Source of the DNA: Pseudomonadota bacterium
GTDB lineage: Bacteria > Pseudomonadota > Alphaproteobacteria > Puniceispirillales > Marisalimonadaceae
DNA: 64,000 nucleotides
Assembly: GCA_027625145.1 (NCBI GenBank)
Contig: JAQBXK010000001.1
Location: forward strand, 1 to 64,000
Reading direction: 5' to 3'
The notes beneath the pieces were generated by a model. The model was given only the letters and a program-made list of their open reading frames with translations, made no database searches and had not been told where the DNA came from. Shown one piece after another: positions 46,325 through 55,301 of this stretch. Position 1 is the stretch's first letter. Each line of letters begins with the position of its first letter. Made by a program: the position numbers and the translations under genes.

Positions 46325-49081
46325 ATGACTGATCTAATTAGTTTTTATATTAATGATAAAGCAGTTGAAGCTTCTGAAAATGAAACAATATGGGAAGTTG
46401 CTAAACGAGAAGGACACTTTATTCCGCACTTATGTCATAATGATAAGATAGGTTATCAACCTGATGGAAATTGTAGAACTTGTGTTGTTGAAGTGATAGG
46501 AGAGAGGGTTCTATCAGCTTCTTGTATTAGAAAACCTCTAAATGGAATGAGAGTTATAACGAATAATAATAAAGTAGAAAAATCTCAAAAACTAATTTTA
46601 GAACTGTTGTTATCGGACCAACCGAACAAAGAAGAATCTCATAATAAATTCAGTCCTTTTTGGGAAATGATTAATAAAAGAGAAGTGTTTGAAAGTAGAT
46701 TTCCTGAAAAAAATACAAATAAAGCTTTAGTTGTAGATCAAAGTCATCCAGCAATGACGGTTTCTTTAGATTCATGCATACAATGTGGATTATGTGTAAG
46801 GGCATGTCGTGACGTTCAAGTTAATGACGTTTTAGGAATGTCAAGTAGAGGAGAAGATACGTTCCCTGTTTTTGATTTTAACTATGAAATGGGATTAAGT
46901 AGTTGTGTAGGTTGCGGTGAATGCGTCCAAGCTTGTCCAACAGGTGCCATAATGGAAACTAACTTATTAGATATTAATCAAGTTCATACTATTTTTCCAG
47001 ATACTAAAATAAAAAGCTTATGTCCTTTTTGTGGTGTTGGGTGTCAAACAGAAGTCAGTGTCAAAGATAATGAAATTATTGCAGTTAATGGCTGGAATGG
47101 TCCAGCAAATGAAAGTCGATTATGTGTAAAAGGTAGGTTTGGTTATGATTACATCAACAGTAAATCAAGGCTTAAAGAACCTTTAATAAGGATTAATAAA
47201 GCTACAAAGTCTTGGGACTTATCTATAAATGATGTTGATGTTTATAAATATTTTAAAAAAGTTTCTTGGCAAGAGGCAATTGAATATGCATCAAGTGGGT
47301 TTAAAAATATTTTAAAAAACTATCAACCAAACACCTTAGCTGGATTTGGTTCAGCTAAAGGATCTAATGAAGAAGCTTATTTATTTCAAAAATTAATTAG
47401 AACAGCTTTTAAAACTAATAATGTTGATCATTGCACTCGATTATGTCATGCCTCTTCAGTTGCAGCATTGCTCCAGTCAATTGGATCTGCAGCTGTTACG
47501 GCTCCATTTACTGCAGTCAAAGATGCGGATTGTATTATAGTTATTGGCGCTCGACCTGAACAAAACCATCCTGTTGCTGCTTCTTATATAAAGCAGGCTG
47601 TAAAGAATGGATCTCAATTAATAATAATTGATCCAAGAAAACAAAATTTATCTAGATATGCAATTCATCATCTACAATTTAATCCAGGGCAAGACTTAGC
47701 TTTATTAAATGCTATTATATATACAATTATAGATGAAGGATTGGTAAATAAAGACTATATCAAGAACTATACAGATGGTTATGATTTATTAAGAAAACAA
47801 ATTATAAATTTTGATCCATTGGAGATGGAAAAAATATGCGGAATCAAAGCTGATATTATAAGAAAAGTTGCAAGAGCTTATGCCCAATCAAAATCTTCAA
47901 TTATATTTTGGGGGATGGGAATTTCTCAACATATACATGGAACTCAAAATGCTTTTTGTCTTATAAATTTAGCACTAATAACAGGGCAAATTGGAAAAAA
48001 AGGTAGCGGCCTGCATCCATTAAGAGGTCAAAACAATGTTCAAGGAGCATCTGATGCGGGTCTTATCCCAATGTCATTTCCAGATTATAATAAAGTTGAT
48101 ATTAAAGAAAACAGAATTGAAATGGAAAATTTTTGGGATGCTGCTTTAGATCCAAATGAAGGTAAAACTGTTGTCGAAATTATAGAAGATATTTATTCCG
48201 ACAAAATTAAAGGCTTGTATGTACAAGGAGAGAACCCTGCAATGTCTGATCCAGATCAGATTCACACTCGTAAAGCTCTTGCAAAATTAGAACATTTAGT
48301 TGTTCAAGATATTTTTCTTACGGAAACAGCATGGAATGCAGATGTTATCTTTCCTGCATCTGCGCACGCAGAAAAAGATGGTACATATACTAATACGAAC
48401 AGACAGATTCAATTAGGAAGATCATTGGTGGATTTGCCAGGTAATGTAAAGCAAGACTGGTGGATTATAAAAGAAATAGCTAATAGTATGGGGTTGAATT
48501 GGAAATATAACTCTCCAAAAGAAGTGTTTAATGAAATGAAATTGGTTATGCCTTCATTACAAAATATTTCATGGGAAAGACTTGAAAAAGAAGGGTTTGT
48601 TACATATCCAGTTAAAAATGAATATGAATTAGGTCAGGACATATTGTTTAATGAAGGTTTTCCAACAGACAATAAACGCGCTAAAATTATTCCAACTAAT
48701 TTAATAATGCCTAATGAAAAACCTGATCAAGACTATCCTCTAATTTTGTCAACTGGAAGGCTATTAGAACATTGGCATACTGGATCAATGACAAGGAGGT
48801 CTATAAATTTAGATAAACTGGAGCCAAAGCCAATTATCTTTATAAGTTCTCATGACTTAAAAAGATTTAATATTAATATAGATAAAAAAATCAGTGTTCA
48901 AACTAGACGAGGAAAAATTAATATTCAACCCAGGTTAGATAATGATCTTCTTCCTGGGATGCTATTTTTGCCATTCTGTTTTAATGAAGCCGCTGCAAAT
49001 ATATTAACTAATGCTGCTTTGGACCCAATAGGAAAAATTCCTGAATTAAAATTTAGTGCTGCGAAAATTTATCAATCTTAA
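46325..49081 (+). CDS. fdsA: Formate dehydrogenase alpha (molybdopterin) subunit, FdsA type
   Basis: The 918-residue catalytic subunit oxidises formate to CO2. It has an N-terminal NuoG-like 2Fe-2S domain (Cys37, Cys50, Cys53, Cys67), a HxCx2-type linker, and two ferredoxin-like 4Fe-4S motifs (CIQCGLCVRAC and CVGCGECVQAC). The Mo/W-bisMGD domain has its own cluster motif CPFCGVGC. The metal ligand is cysteine, Cys374, followed by the conserved His in RLCHASS; no selenocysteine codon is needed. The C-terminal dinucleotide-binding domain contains LSTGRLLEHWHTGSMTRRS. FdhD, FdsC and FdsD homologues are not adjacent. Confidence 0.94.
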   Translation: MTDLISFYINDKAVEASENETIWEVAKREGHFIPHLCHNDKIGYQPDGNCRTCVVEVIGERVLSASCIRKPLNGMRVITNNNKVEKSQKLILELLLSDQPNKEESHNKFSPFWEMINKREVFESRFPEKNTNKALVVDQSHPAMTVSLDSCIQCGLCVRACRDVQVNDVLGMSSRGEDTFPVFDFNYEMGLSSCVGCGECVQACPTGAIMETNLLDINQVHTIFPDTKIKSLCPFCGVGCQTEVSVKDNEIIAVNGWNGPANESRLCVKGRFGYDYINSKSRLKEPLIRINKATKSWDLSINDVDVYKYFKKVSWQEAIEYASSGFKNILKNYQPNTLAGFGSAKGSNEEAYLFQKLIRTAFKTNNVDHCTRLCHASSVAALLQSIGSAAVTAPFTAVKDADCIIVIGARPEQNHPVAASYIKQAVKNGSQLIIIDPRKQNLSRYAIHHLQFNPGQDLALLNAIIYTIIDEGLVNKDYIKNYTDGYDLLRKQIINFDPLEMEKICGIKADIIRKVARAYAQSKSSIIFWGMGISQHIHGTQNAFCLINLALITGQIGKKGSGLHPLRGQNNVQGASDAGLIPMSFPDYNKVDIKENRIEMENFWDAALDPNEGKTVVEIIEDIYSDKIKGLYVQGENPAMSDPDQIHTRKALAKLEHLVVQDIFLTETAWNADVIFPASAHAEKDGTYTNTNRQIQLGRSLVDLPGNVKQDWWIIKEIANSMGLNWKYNSPKEVFNEMKLVMPSLQNISWERLEKEGFVTYPVKNEYELGQDILFNEGFPTDNKRAKIIPTNLIMPNEKPDQDYPLILSTGRLLEHWHTGSMTRRSINLDKLEPKPIIFISSHDLKRFNINIDKKISVQTRRGKINIQPRLDNDLLPGMLFLPFCFNEAAANILTNAALDPIGKIPELKFSAAKIYQS

Positions 49082-49236
49082 CAATAATATTTATTTATAT
49101 TTTTAAATATTATATGATTTTTATAGAGATATTTAAATTTTTTAAAAATAAAGTATTAGAATAATTTTTATTAATTACGCTGATAGATTTATTTTAAAAG
49201 AAGAAATAATAATGCATTTTATAATATGGATTAATT

Positions 49237-49755
49237 ATGATTAATTTAGATGAAAGTTGGCAGAACCAATTATATGATTCACTAAGAGAAAGTGATGTCT
49301 CTATATTTAGTTATGTTCCTGATGCAGGGCATAAAGTATTGATTGATAGAGCAATAAAAGATAATTCAGTTACTGCTATCCCTTTATCATCAGAGCAAGA
49401 GGGTATAGGTATTGCCGCTGGATCATATTTAGGAGGTTCTAGGTCCGTTTTATTAATGCAAAGTAGTGGTGTAGGCAACTGTATTAACCAACTTTCACTA
49501 ATAAAACATGGCCAATTTCCTTTTCTTACTATTGTAACTATGAGGGGTGAATATGGTGAAGGTAATCCATGGCAATTTGCTATGGGGGAAGCTGTTGAGC
49601 CAACCTTAAATTCTATGGGTGTTAAATGTTTGAGAGTAGAATATCCAAGTGAAGTTATTCCTACTATTCAAGCTGGGCTAACCATGGCTTTTAAGGCTGA
49701 AAGATCTGTAGCAATTTTGTTGTCTCAAAAATTACTTGGTGCAAAATCTTTTTAG
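49237..49755 (+). CDS. Sulfopyruvate decarboxylase-like alpha subunit (ComD type)
   Basis: This is the N-terminal (pyrimidine-binding) half of a TPP-dependent decarboxylase, encoded as its own 172-residue protein. SYVPDAGHKVLIDRA opens it, LSSEQEGIGIAAG near 50-62 holds the TPP-activating glutamate, and MRGEYGEGNPWQFAMG is typical of the sulfopyruvate/phosphonopyruvate decarboxylase group. The beta subunit follows after nine bases. Split subunits match ComDE rather than the usually fused phosphonopyruvate decarboxylase. The physiological substrate is inferred. Confidence 0.85.
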   Translation: MINLDESWQNQLYDSLRESDVSIFSYVPDAGHKVLIDRAIKDNSVTAIPLSSEQEGIGIAAGSYLGGSRSVLLMQSSGVGNCINQLSLIKHGQFPFLTIVTMRGEYGEGNPWQFAMGEAVEPTLNSMGVKCLRVEYPSEVIPTIQAGLTMAFKAERSVAILLSQKLLGAKSF

Positions 49756-49764
49756 GAAATATTT

Positions 49765-50349
49765 ATGGAAAATAAAATTTTACTCGACCGAAAATCAGCT
49801 ATTCCAAAATTATTAGGTGATACAAATAAGTATTTAATTGTTTCTGGTCTTGCTGGTCCAGCTAAAGATATTGGTTTTCTTACAAAAGAAAGCCCTAACA
49901 CTTTTCTTTTTGGTGGTGCAATGGGAGGAGCAATTCCTACAGCATTAGGCTTAGCTTTATCTAGGCCAAAAAATAAAGTCCTATGTGTAACTGGAGATGG
50001 TGATCTCTTAATGTCGTTGGGTTCTTTAGCTACTGTTGGTGTAGTTAAACCGTCAAATTTAATTATTATATGCGTTGATAATTCATTATATCAAGAAACA
50101 GGAGGTCAAAAATCTCATACTGGTTTAGGGGTTGATCTTTCAATTATAGCTCAAGGTTGCGGATTTTCTGTCATTAAAAATATTTATAATGAGAAAGAAT
50201 TAATTGAAGGCTCAGTTCTAGTTGATCAACCCATTGAAGGTCCTGCCTTTATTTTGCTTAAAGTTTCCGAAGCTAAGCCTCCTCAATATTCTAGAAATTG
50301 GTCAGCATCTGAAGCAAAAGTTAATTTTAGAAAAAAAATATTAAATTAA
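49765..50349 (+). CDS. Sulfopyruvate decarboxylase-like beta subunit (ComE type)
   Basis: This is the C-terminal (diphosphate-binding) half of the TPP enzyme, 194 residues. The TPP/Mg motif runs from GDGDLLMSLGSLA to IICVDNSLY (about 73-105). GGAMGGAIPTALGLALSRP precedes it and GGQKSHTG follows. Together with the upstream alpha gene it should decarboxylate sulfopyruvate to sulfoacetaldehyde, or a related 3-substituted pyruvate. No sulfoacetaldehyde acetyltransferase, sulfolactate dehydrogenase or PEP mutase gene is present in the window. Confidence 0.85.
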   Translation: MENKILLDRKSAIPKLLGDTNKYLIVSGLAGPAKDIGFLTKESPNTFLFGGAMGGAIPTALGLALSRPKNKVLCVTGDGDLLMSLGSLATVGVVKPSNLIIICVDNSLYQETGGQKSHTGLGVDLSIIAQGCGFSVIKNIYNEKELIEGSVLVDQPIEGPAFILLKVSEAKPPQYSRNWSASEAKVNFRKKILN

Positions 50350-50359
50350 TAAAAATTAG

Positions 50360-50376
50360 TTTACTTAATTAGTAAA
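50360..50376. promoter_or_regulatory. Putative MarR operator 1
   Basis: TTTACT-TAATT-AGTAAA is a perfect inverted repeat. It sits 61 bases before the marR start and shares the half-site TAGTTTACT with operator 2. The centres of the two are about 30 bases apart, close to three helical turns, so two dimers would bind the same face. Confidence 0.6.
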
Positions 50377-50389
50377 TATGTTAACTACA

Positions 50390-50407
50390 TAGTTTACTAG
50401 GTAACTA
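50390..50407. promoter_or_regulatory. Putative MarR operator 2
   Basis: TAGTTTACTAGGTAACTA is an imperfect palindrome (14 of 18 positions symmetric) 29 bases before the marR start. It begins with the same TAGTTTACT found at operator 1. It lies where a promoter for the marR-emrA-emrB transcript would be. Confidence 0.6.
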
Positions 50408-50436
50408 TATTTTTATATTAATTGAGTTCTATTTAA

Positions 50437-50886
50437 ATGACAGAAAATTTTGAAGAAAATATTGGTTTTCTTATAAATGACGTTGCTCGTTTTCTAAGAG
50501 TTTCATATGACAGAAAGATGGCGACGATTGGCTTAACAAGATCGCAGTGGTTGGTACTAAGTTATCTATATTTTAATGAGGGGATTAACCAATCTGAATT
50601 TGCTTTAATTTTAGATATTGAAAAAGCTCCTTTAAGTAGGTTGTTGTATCGTATGGAAATGAAAGGTTTTATTAACAGAAAATCTGAAGGAGAAGATCGA
50701 AGAATAAAAAATATTTATTTATCAGATTCTATCAAACCATTTATTATTTCTATGAGAGATAAAGCAGCTATTTATAGAAAAGAATCTTTTTCTATTTTAG
50801 ATGTTAAAGAACAAAAAAATCTTAGAGATTTATTACAAAAACTTAAAAAAGATCTATCTACAAAAGCATTAGATAATATTAAATAG
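50437..50886 (+). CDS. MarR-family transcriptional regulator
   Basis: The 149-residue winged-helix protein has LTRSQWLVLSYLYFNEGINQSEFALILDIEKAPLSRLLYRMEMKGFI (about 34-80) as helix-turn-helix, then the wing with EGEDRRIKNIYLS. MarR proteins usually repress their own operon and release it on binding a phenolic or drug-like ligand. It is the first gene of an operon with an EmrA-like and an EmrB-like gene, 13 and then 8 bases apart, so it probably represses that pump through the palindromes just upstream. Confidence 0.93.
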   Translation: MTENFEENIGFLINDVARFLRVSYDRKMATIGLTRSQWLVLSYLYFNEGINQSEFALILDIEKAPLSRLLYRMEMKGFINRKSEGEDRRIKNIYLSDSIKPFIISMRDKAAIYRKESFSILDVKEQKNLRDLLQKLKKDLSTKALDNIK

Positions 50887-50899
50887 GATTTAACTATTA

Positions 50900-52021
50900 A
50901 TGGAAAATATAAAAGAAAAGCCGATTGTGAAAAGTGTAAAGTTATCTTTAGTTAGATTTATAACGTTAATAGTAATTCCTTTAGTAGTTATTTTATTTTC
51001 AATTGGGTTTTATTATAATTCAGGTCGTTATATTAAAACAGAAAACGCTTATGTTAAAGCTCCTATTATATCTATTCAATCTCAAGTATCTGGAATAGTT
51101 GAAAGAATTTACATTAAAAATAACGAAGAGGTCAAAGCTGGTCAAAAACTATTTAAAATTGATACAAAAGCATTAGAGCTGGATCTAGAAGAACAAAAAG
51201 AAAATCTAAATACAATTAAGCAAGAAATTCAAAATAGAAAAGCCAAATTAAATGAAGCGAAAGCAGAAGTCAAAATTGCAGATGAAAGACTAAGATTTTA
51301 TAAATCTGAGTATAAAAGAATTAAGAACCTTGTTGAAAAAGGAGTTGGACTGAGAAGTAAACTTGAAGAAGCTGAATATCAATTAAACTCTTCTAGACAG
51401 CAATTAAGATTAGCTGAACAAAAAAAGAAAACTATTCTTACAACCTTATTTGATGATGAAAATATTAACATTTCTAAACATCCACTTTTTTTACAAAACC
51501 TTACAAAATTCAATAGGATAAAATTAGATATAGCTAGATCTGTTATTTATGCAAATCAGGACGGATTTATTGCCAAGTTGAATATGGAAGTTGGTGAATA
51601 TATGGATGTTGGCGATACTCTTTTTTCTATAGTTGATAAAGAAAGAGCTTGGGTTGAAGTTAATTTAAAAGAAACAGATTTGACAAACATAAAGGTTGGT
51701 CAAACAGCTACTTTTATTGCTGACTCTTATCCAAGTTTAAAATGGAACGCAAAAATAGAAAGCCTTAGCCCTGCAACTGGAGCAGAGTTTTCAATTTTGC
51801 CTCCGCAAAATTCTTCAGGTAATTGGGTTAAAGTTGTTCAAAGAATTCCTGTAAAATTAACTATTGGAGTTTTTGAGCAAAAAATTAATACAATAAAAGA
51901 AAATTTGGATAGTAAAAAATTAAGAGTTGGAATGTCTGTTGCAGTAAGTATAGACACTAATTTTAAAAAAAATATTCCATCTGTATTTAAACCTTTTGTT
52001 TACATAATTAATTTATTTTAG
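50900..52021 (+). CDS. emrA: EmrA-like membrane fusion protein (HlyD family)
   Basis: The 373-residue periplasmic adaptor has one N-terminal membrane helix (about 15-40), then KTENAYVKAPIISIQSQVSGIV and NNEEVKAGQKLFKID of the biotinyl-lipoyl-like domain. A long alpha-helical hairpin rich in Lys/Glu covers about 90-185. The second half of the lipoyl domain (GFIAKLNMEVGEYMDVGDTLFSIV) and a beta-barrel domain follow. It links the EmrB-like pump to an outer-membrane channel, which is not encoded here. Confidence 0.92.
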   Translation: MENIKEKPIVKSVKLSLVRFITLIVIPLVVILFSIGFYYNSGRYIKTENAYVKAPIISIQSQVSGIVERIYIKNNEEVKAGQKLFKIDTKALELDLEEQKENLNTIKQEIQNRKAKLNEAKAEVKIADERLRFYKSEYKRIKNLVEKGVGLRSKLEEAEYQLNSSRQQLRLAEQKKKTILTTLFDDENINISKHPLFLQNLTKFNRIKLDIARSVIYANQDGFIAKLNMEVGEYMDVGDTLFSIVDKERAWVEVNLKETDLTNIKVGQTATFIADSYPSLKWNAKIESLSPATGAEFSILPPQNSSGNWVKVVQRIPVKLTIGVFEQKINTIKENLDSKKLRVGMSVAVSIDTNFKKNIPSVFKPFVYIINLF

Positions 52022-52029
52022 AGAAAAAA

Positions 52030-53529
52030 TTGAACCTTATTGTTTCATCTTCAGATAAATCATTTAAATGGATGATACTGGGTACGGCTACATTTGTTAC
52101 AATGCTTTATGCAATGGCTGTAACAATTGCCTCTATTGCTCTCCCAGATATGAGAGGAGCAATGTCAGCTACTCAAGATCAAATTACTTGGACTATAACT
52201 GGTAATATCGTTGCAACTGCAGTTTTTACTCCTTTTGCTGGTTGGTTAACTACTAGATATCAAATTCGACATATTTTAATTTTTAGTGTTGTAGGTTTTA
52301 TAATTGCATCTTTGCTCTGTGGGTTTTCCCGGTCATTAGAAGAAATAGTAATTGCAAGGGTAGCACAAGGAGCTTTCGGTGCTCCTTTACCTCCGTTATG
52401 TCAAGCTTTAGTCTTAGCTGCATTTCCAATTAAACAAAGATCGATGGCGATGGCTATTTGGGGAATGGGAACAATTTTAGGTCCTGTAATCGCTCCTACT
52501 ATAGGAGGTTATTTAAGTGAAGCACTTAACTGGCGTTGGATATTTTTTACACTTGTACCTTTTGGTGTTTGCGCTCTATTAGCTGTTATTGCAGTTGTTC
52601 CTAAAAAACCAATTTCCAAAGGGTTTTCATTGGATTGGATAGGGTTTATTGCTCTTGCTTGTTGTATTGCTGCTTTACAAATCATGTTTGATCGTGGAGA
52701 GAGAAATAGTTGGTTTGATAGCACAGAGACAATCATAGAGTTTGGAGTTATAATCTTAGGCTTTTATATCTTTATAATTCACAGTTTAACTACAAATAAA
52801 CCTTTTATAAAATTGATTATTTTTAAAGATAGAAATTATACGATAGGCTTGCTTTTAATATTCTTTTTTGGAATGTTAAATTTTGTTCCTATGGTTCTTT
52901 TTCCTACATTACTTCAAGAATTAAGAGGTTATCCTCAAGGTGTTATAGGAATGTTAATGGGAACTAGAGGATTAGGAACATTCATAGGGTTTGCTATAAT
53001 AGCTTTGACAGGTAAGGTCGATCCTAGAATATTAATTTTTTTAGGCTTTAGTATTCAAGGTATTTCAGGGTTATATATGTCTACATTTGATATTAATATG
53101 ACTTTTTCTAATGTAGCTTGGGCTAGCACTATACAAGGTTTAGGAGTGGGACTTACTTGGCCACCTATAAGTGTAATTTGTTTTGCAACCTTATCTGAAA
53201 AATATTTTGGTGAGGCCACAGCAATGTTTCATCTTGTCAGAAATATTGCTTCTAGTTTTTTTATTTCAGTAAGTGTCGCCGTTGTTTTACATATGGGACA
53301 AGTTAATTTTGCAGATATCAGTAGTTTAGTTACGTCTTGGAGTGAAGGTATAAATTTACAAAATTTAAATAATTTAGAATTGATAGATATAGCTAAATTA
53401 ACTAAAGAGACACATAGACAAAGTTTAATGATTGGATATATAAACTCATTTAAGTTGTTTTTTTGGGTTAGCTTTGTTGCTATTCCATTACTTTTTTTTG
53501 TTAAGCTTAAAAGTACGGAAAGTAATTAA
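52030..53529 (+). CDS. emrB: EmrB-like MFS efflux pump (DHA2 family, 14 TMS)
   Basis: The 499-residue protein has about fourteen membrane helices. DHA2 landmarks are TIASIALPDMRGAMSATQDQITW near TM1, GWLTTRYQIRHI (motif A variant), IARVAQGAFGAPLPPLCQAL and the motif C-like GTILGPVIAPTIGGYLSE. It exports hydrophobic or amphipathic compounds with the upstream EmrA-like adaptor. The start is TTG 52030, nine bases after emrA. Expression should follow the MarR regulator. Confidence 0.92.
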   Translation: MNLIVSSSDKSFKWMILGTATFVTMLYAMAVTIASIALPDMRGAMSATQDQITWTITGNIVATAVFTPFAGWLTTRYQIRHILIFSVVGFIIASLLCGFSRSLEEIVIARVAQGAFGAPLPPLCQALVLAAFPIKQRSMAMAIWGMGTILGPVIAPTIGGYLSEALNWRWIFFTLVPFGVCALLAVIAVVPKKPISKGFSLDWIGFIALACCIAALQIMFDRGERNSWFDSTETIIEFGVIILGFYIFIIHSLTTNKPFIKLIIFKDRNYTIGLLLIFFFGMLNFVPMVLFPTLLQELRGYPQGVIGMLMGTRGLGTFIGFAIIALTGKVDPRILIFLGFSIQGISGLYMSTFDINMTFSNVAWASTIQGLGVGLTWPPISVICFATLSEKYFGEATAMFHLVRNIASSFFISVSVAVVLHMGQVNFADISSLVTSWSEGINLQNLNNLELIDIAKLTKETHRQSLMIGYINSFKLFFWVSFVAIPLLFFVKLKSTESN

Positions 53530-53533
53530 TATT

Positions 53534-54454
53534 ATGGTTAAAAAAATATTTTTATTAGATGGAGGTATGGGGCAAGAATTAATTCATAGATCCAAAAAAA
53601 AACCTAACAGCCTATGGTCTGCTAATGTTTTATTAGATGAATATGATTTAGTTGTTGAACTTCATAAAGACTTTATTAAAGCTGGTGCAAATGCAGTTAC
53701 TTTAAATTCTTATGCTATTACACCCTATAGATTAAAAAAACATAATTTAGAAAACATGTTTTTGACGCTTCAACAAAAAGCTATTGCAGCTGCAAAAGAT
53801 GCATTAAATCAAATTGAAACTGATGTAAAAATTAAAATTTTAGGATCACTTCCACCATTAATAGCAAGTTATCAAAAGACAATTGGTTTAGATAAGAATG
53901 AAGCTTTGGAAGCTTATAAAAAAATAGTTGATATCCAAGAAAGACATATAGATGTATTTCTTTGTGAAACGGTTTGTTCAATTGAAGAAGCGTTAATTGT
54001 AAGTGAGGTGGCACTTCAATCTCAAAAACCAGTTTGGTTAAGTTTTTCAGTTGATGAAGATAACGGAGAACTTTTAAGATCTGGAGAAAAATTAAATGAT
54101 GCGCTTAAAGAGTTTGATAAATCAAAAATAGATGCGTTTTTAATCAATTGCTCTCCTCCAGAAGCTATTGAAAAAGCAATCAATATCATGAAATCGTATT
54201 CTAAACCTTTTGGTGCATTAGCTAATGGTTTTGAAACAACTAAACCCCTGTTTCCTGGAGAAAACGTGTCTGTTCTTAAGAAAAGAGATGATTTCAATGA
54301 AATAAAATTTGTTGATTCTGTTATTTCTAACATTGAGAATAATGCATCAATAGTTGGAGGATGCTGTGAAGTAAGTCCAGATTATATTTCTGCTATTCAT
54401 AAAAGAATTTCAAATTTAAATTATACAATAACTAACGAAATTGGAGGTTGTTAA
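53534..54454 (+). CDS. Homocysteine S-methyltransferase family protein
   Basis: From ATG 53534 (the in-frame extension back to 53474 overlaps emrB), the 306-residue protein is a complete Hcy-methyltransferase TIM barrel. It has LLDGGMGQEL at 7-16 and the zinc-binding Cys206 (INCSPP), Cys277 and Cys278 (GGCCEVSP). Such enzymes use S-methylmethionine, betaine or another methyl donor without B12, or in some bacteria act on other thiols. It has no MetH cobalamin domain. It sits four bases after emrB and three before moxR, so is likely co-transcribed. Confidence 0.9.
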   Translation: MVKKIFLLDGGMGQELIHRSKKKPNSLWSANVLLDEYDLVVELHKDFIKAGANAVTLNSYAITPYRLKKHNLENMFLTLQQKAIAAAKDALNQIETDVKIKILGSLPPLIASYQKTIGLDKNEALEAYKKIVDIQERHIDVFLCETVCSIEEALIVSEVALQSQKPVWLSFSVDEDNGELLRSGEKLNDALKEFDKSKIDAFLINCSPPEAIEKAINIMKSYSKPFGALANGFETTKPLFPGENVSVLKKRDDFNEIKFVDSVISNIENNASIVGGCCEVSPDYISAIHKRISNLNYTITNEIGGC

Positions 54455-54457
54455 TTA

Positions 54458-55297
54458 ATGCAATTTAACGGAACAAAAGATTATATTTCAACTGATGATT
54501 TAACTGTTGCTGTAAACGCATCCATTGCATTGGAAAAGCCTTTATTAGTAAAAGGAGAGCCTGGAACAGGTAAAACAGAATTAGCTAGGCAAATATCAGA
54601 AAGTTTAGGTTTAGAAATAATTGAGTGGAATATAAAATCTACAACAAAAGCACAACAGGGTCTTTATGAATATGATGCGGTTAGTCGTTTAAGAGACAGC
54701 CAACTTGGAGATAAAAAAATTGAAAACGTGGCTCACTATATTAAAAAAGGTAAAATATGGAAGGCATTCGAAACAAATGAAAGATCAGTGCTTTTAATAG
54801 ATGAAATTGATAAGGCTGATATTGAATTTCCTAATGATCTTTTGCAAGAGTTGGATAAAATGGAATTCTATGTTTATGAAACAAACGAAATCATTAAAGC
54901 TATAAAGAGGCCAATTGTAATTATTACATCAAACAATGAAAAAGAATTGCCAGAAGCTTTTTTAAGAAGATGTTTTTTTCATTACATTCAATTTCCTGAT
55001 TTGGACACTTTAAAAAAAATAGTAGAGGTTCATTTTCCAAAAATTAAAAAAACTTTATTAGATGCAGCATTAAATAGATTTTTTGAAATTAGAGACGTTC
55101 CAGGAATGAAAAAAAAACCATCAACATCTGAGGCTCTTGATTGGATTAAACTTTTATTAATTGAAGATATTAATCCAATAGAACTAAAAAGTGATGGTAA
55201 AGATTTATTGCCTAAACTTCATGGAGCTTTAATTAAAAATGAACAAGATATTCATCTTTTTGAACGTTTAGCATTTATGGCTAGAGGTAATAGATAG
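54458..55297 (+). CDS. MoxR-type AAA+ ATPase
   Basis: The 279-residue protein has Walker A KGEPGTGKT at 32-40, Walker B VLLIDEIDKAD and the sensor LEAFLRR-like PEAFLRRCFFHY. MoxR ATPases act with VWA-domain proteins to activate or assemble metalloenzymes and complexes. The next gene codes for a CoxE-like VWA protein, four bases downstream, which is the classical pairing (CoxD/CoxE). The client enzyme is not identified. A cytoplasmic location is expected. Confidence 0.92.
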   Translation: MQFNGTKDYISTDDLTVAVNASIALEKPLLVKGEPGTGKTELARQISESLGLEIIEWNIKSTTKAQQGLYEYDAVSRLRDSQLGDKKIENVAHYIKKGKIWKAFETNERSVLLIDEIDKADIEFPNDLLQELDKMEFYVYETNEIIKAIKRPIVIITSNNEKELPEAFLRRCFFHYIQFPDLDTLKKIVEVHFPKIKKTLLDAALNRFFEIRDVPGMKKKPSTSEALDWIKLLLIEDINPIELKSDGKDLLPKLHGALIKNEQDIHLFERLAFMARGNR

Positions 55298-55301
55298 TAG
55301 T

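Noticed and set aside
46325-49081. Selenocysteine-containing formate dehydrogenase
   Set aside because: The metal-ligand position is a normal Cys codon (TGT at 47444) and there is no in-frame TGA.
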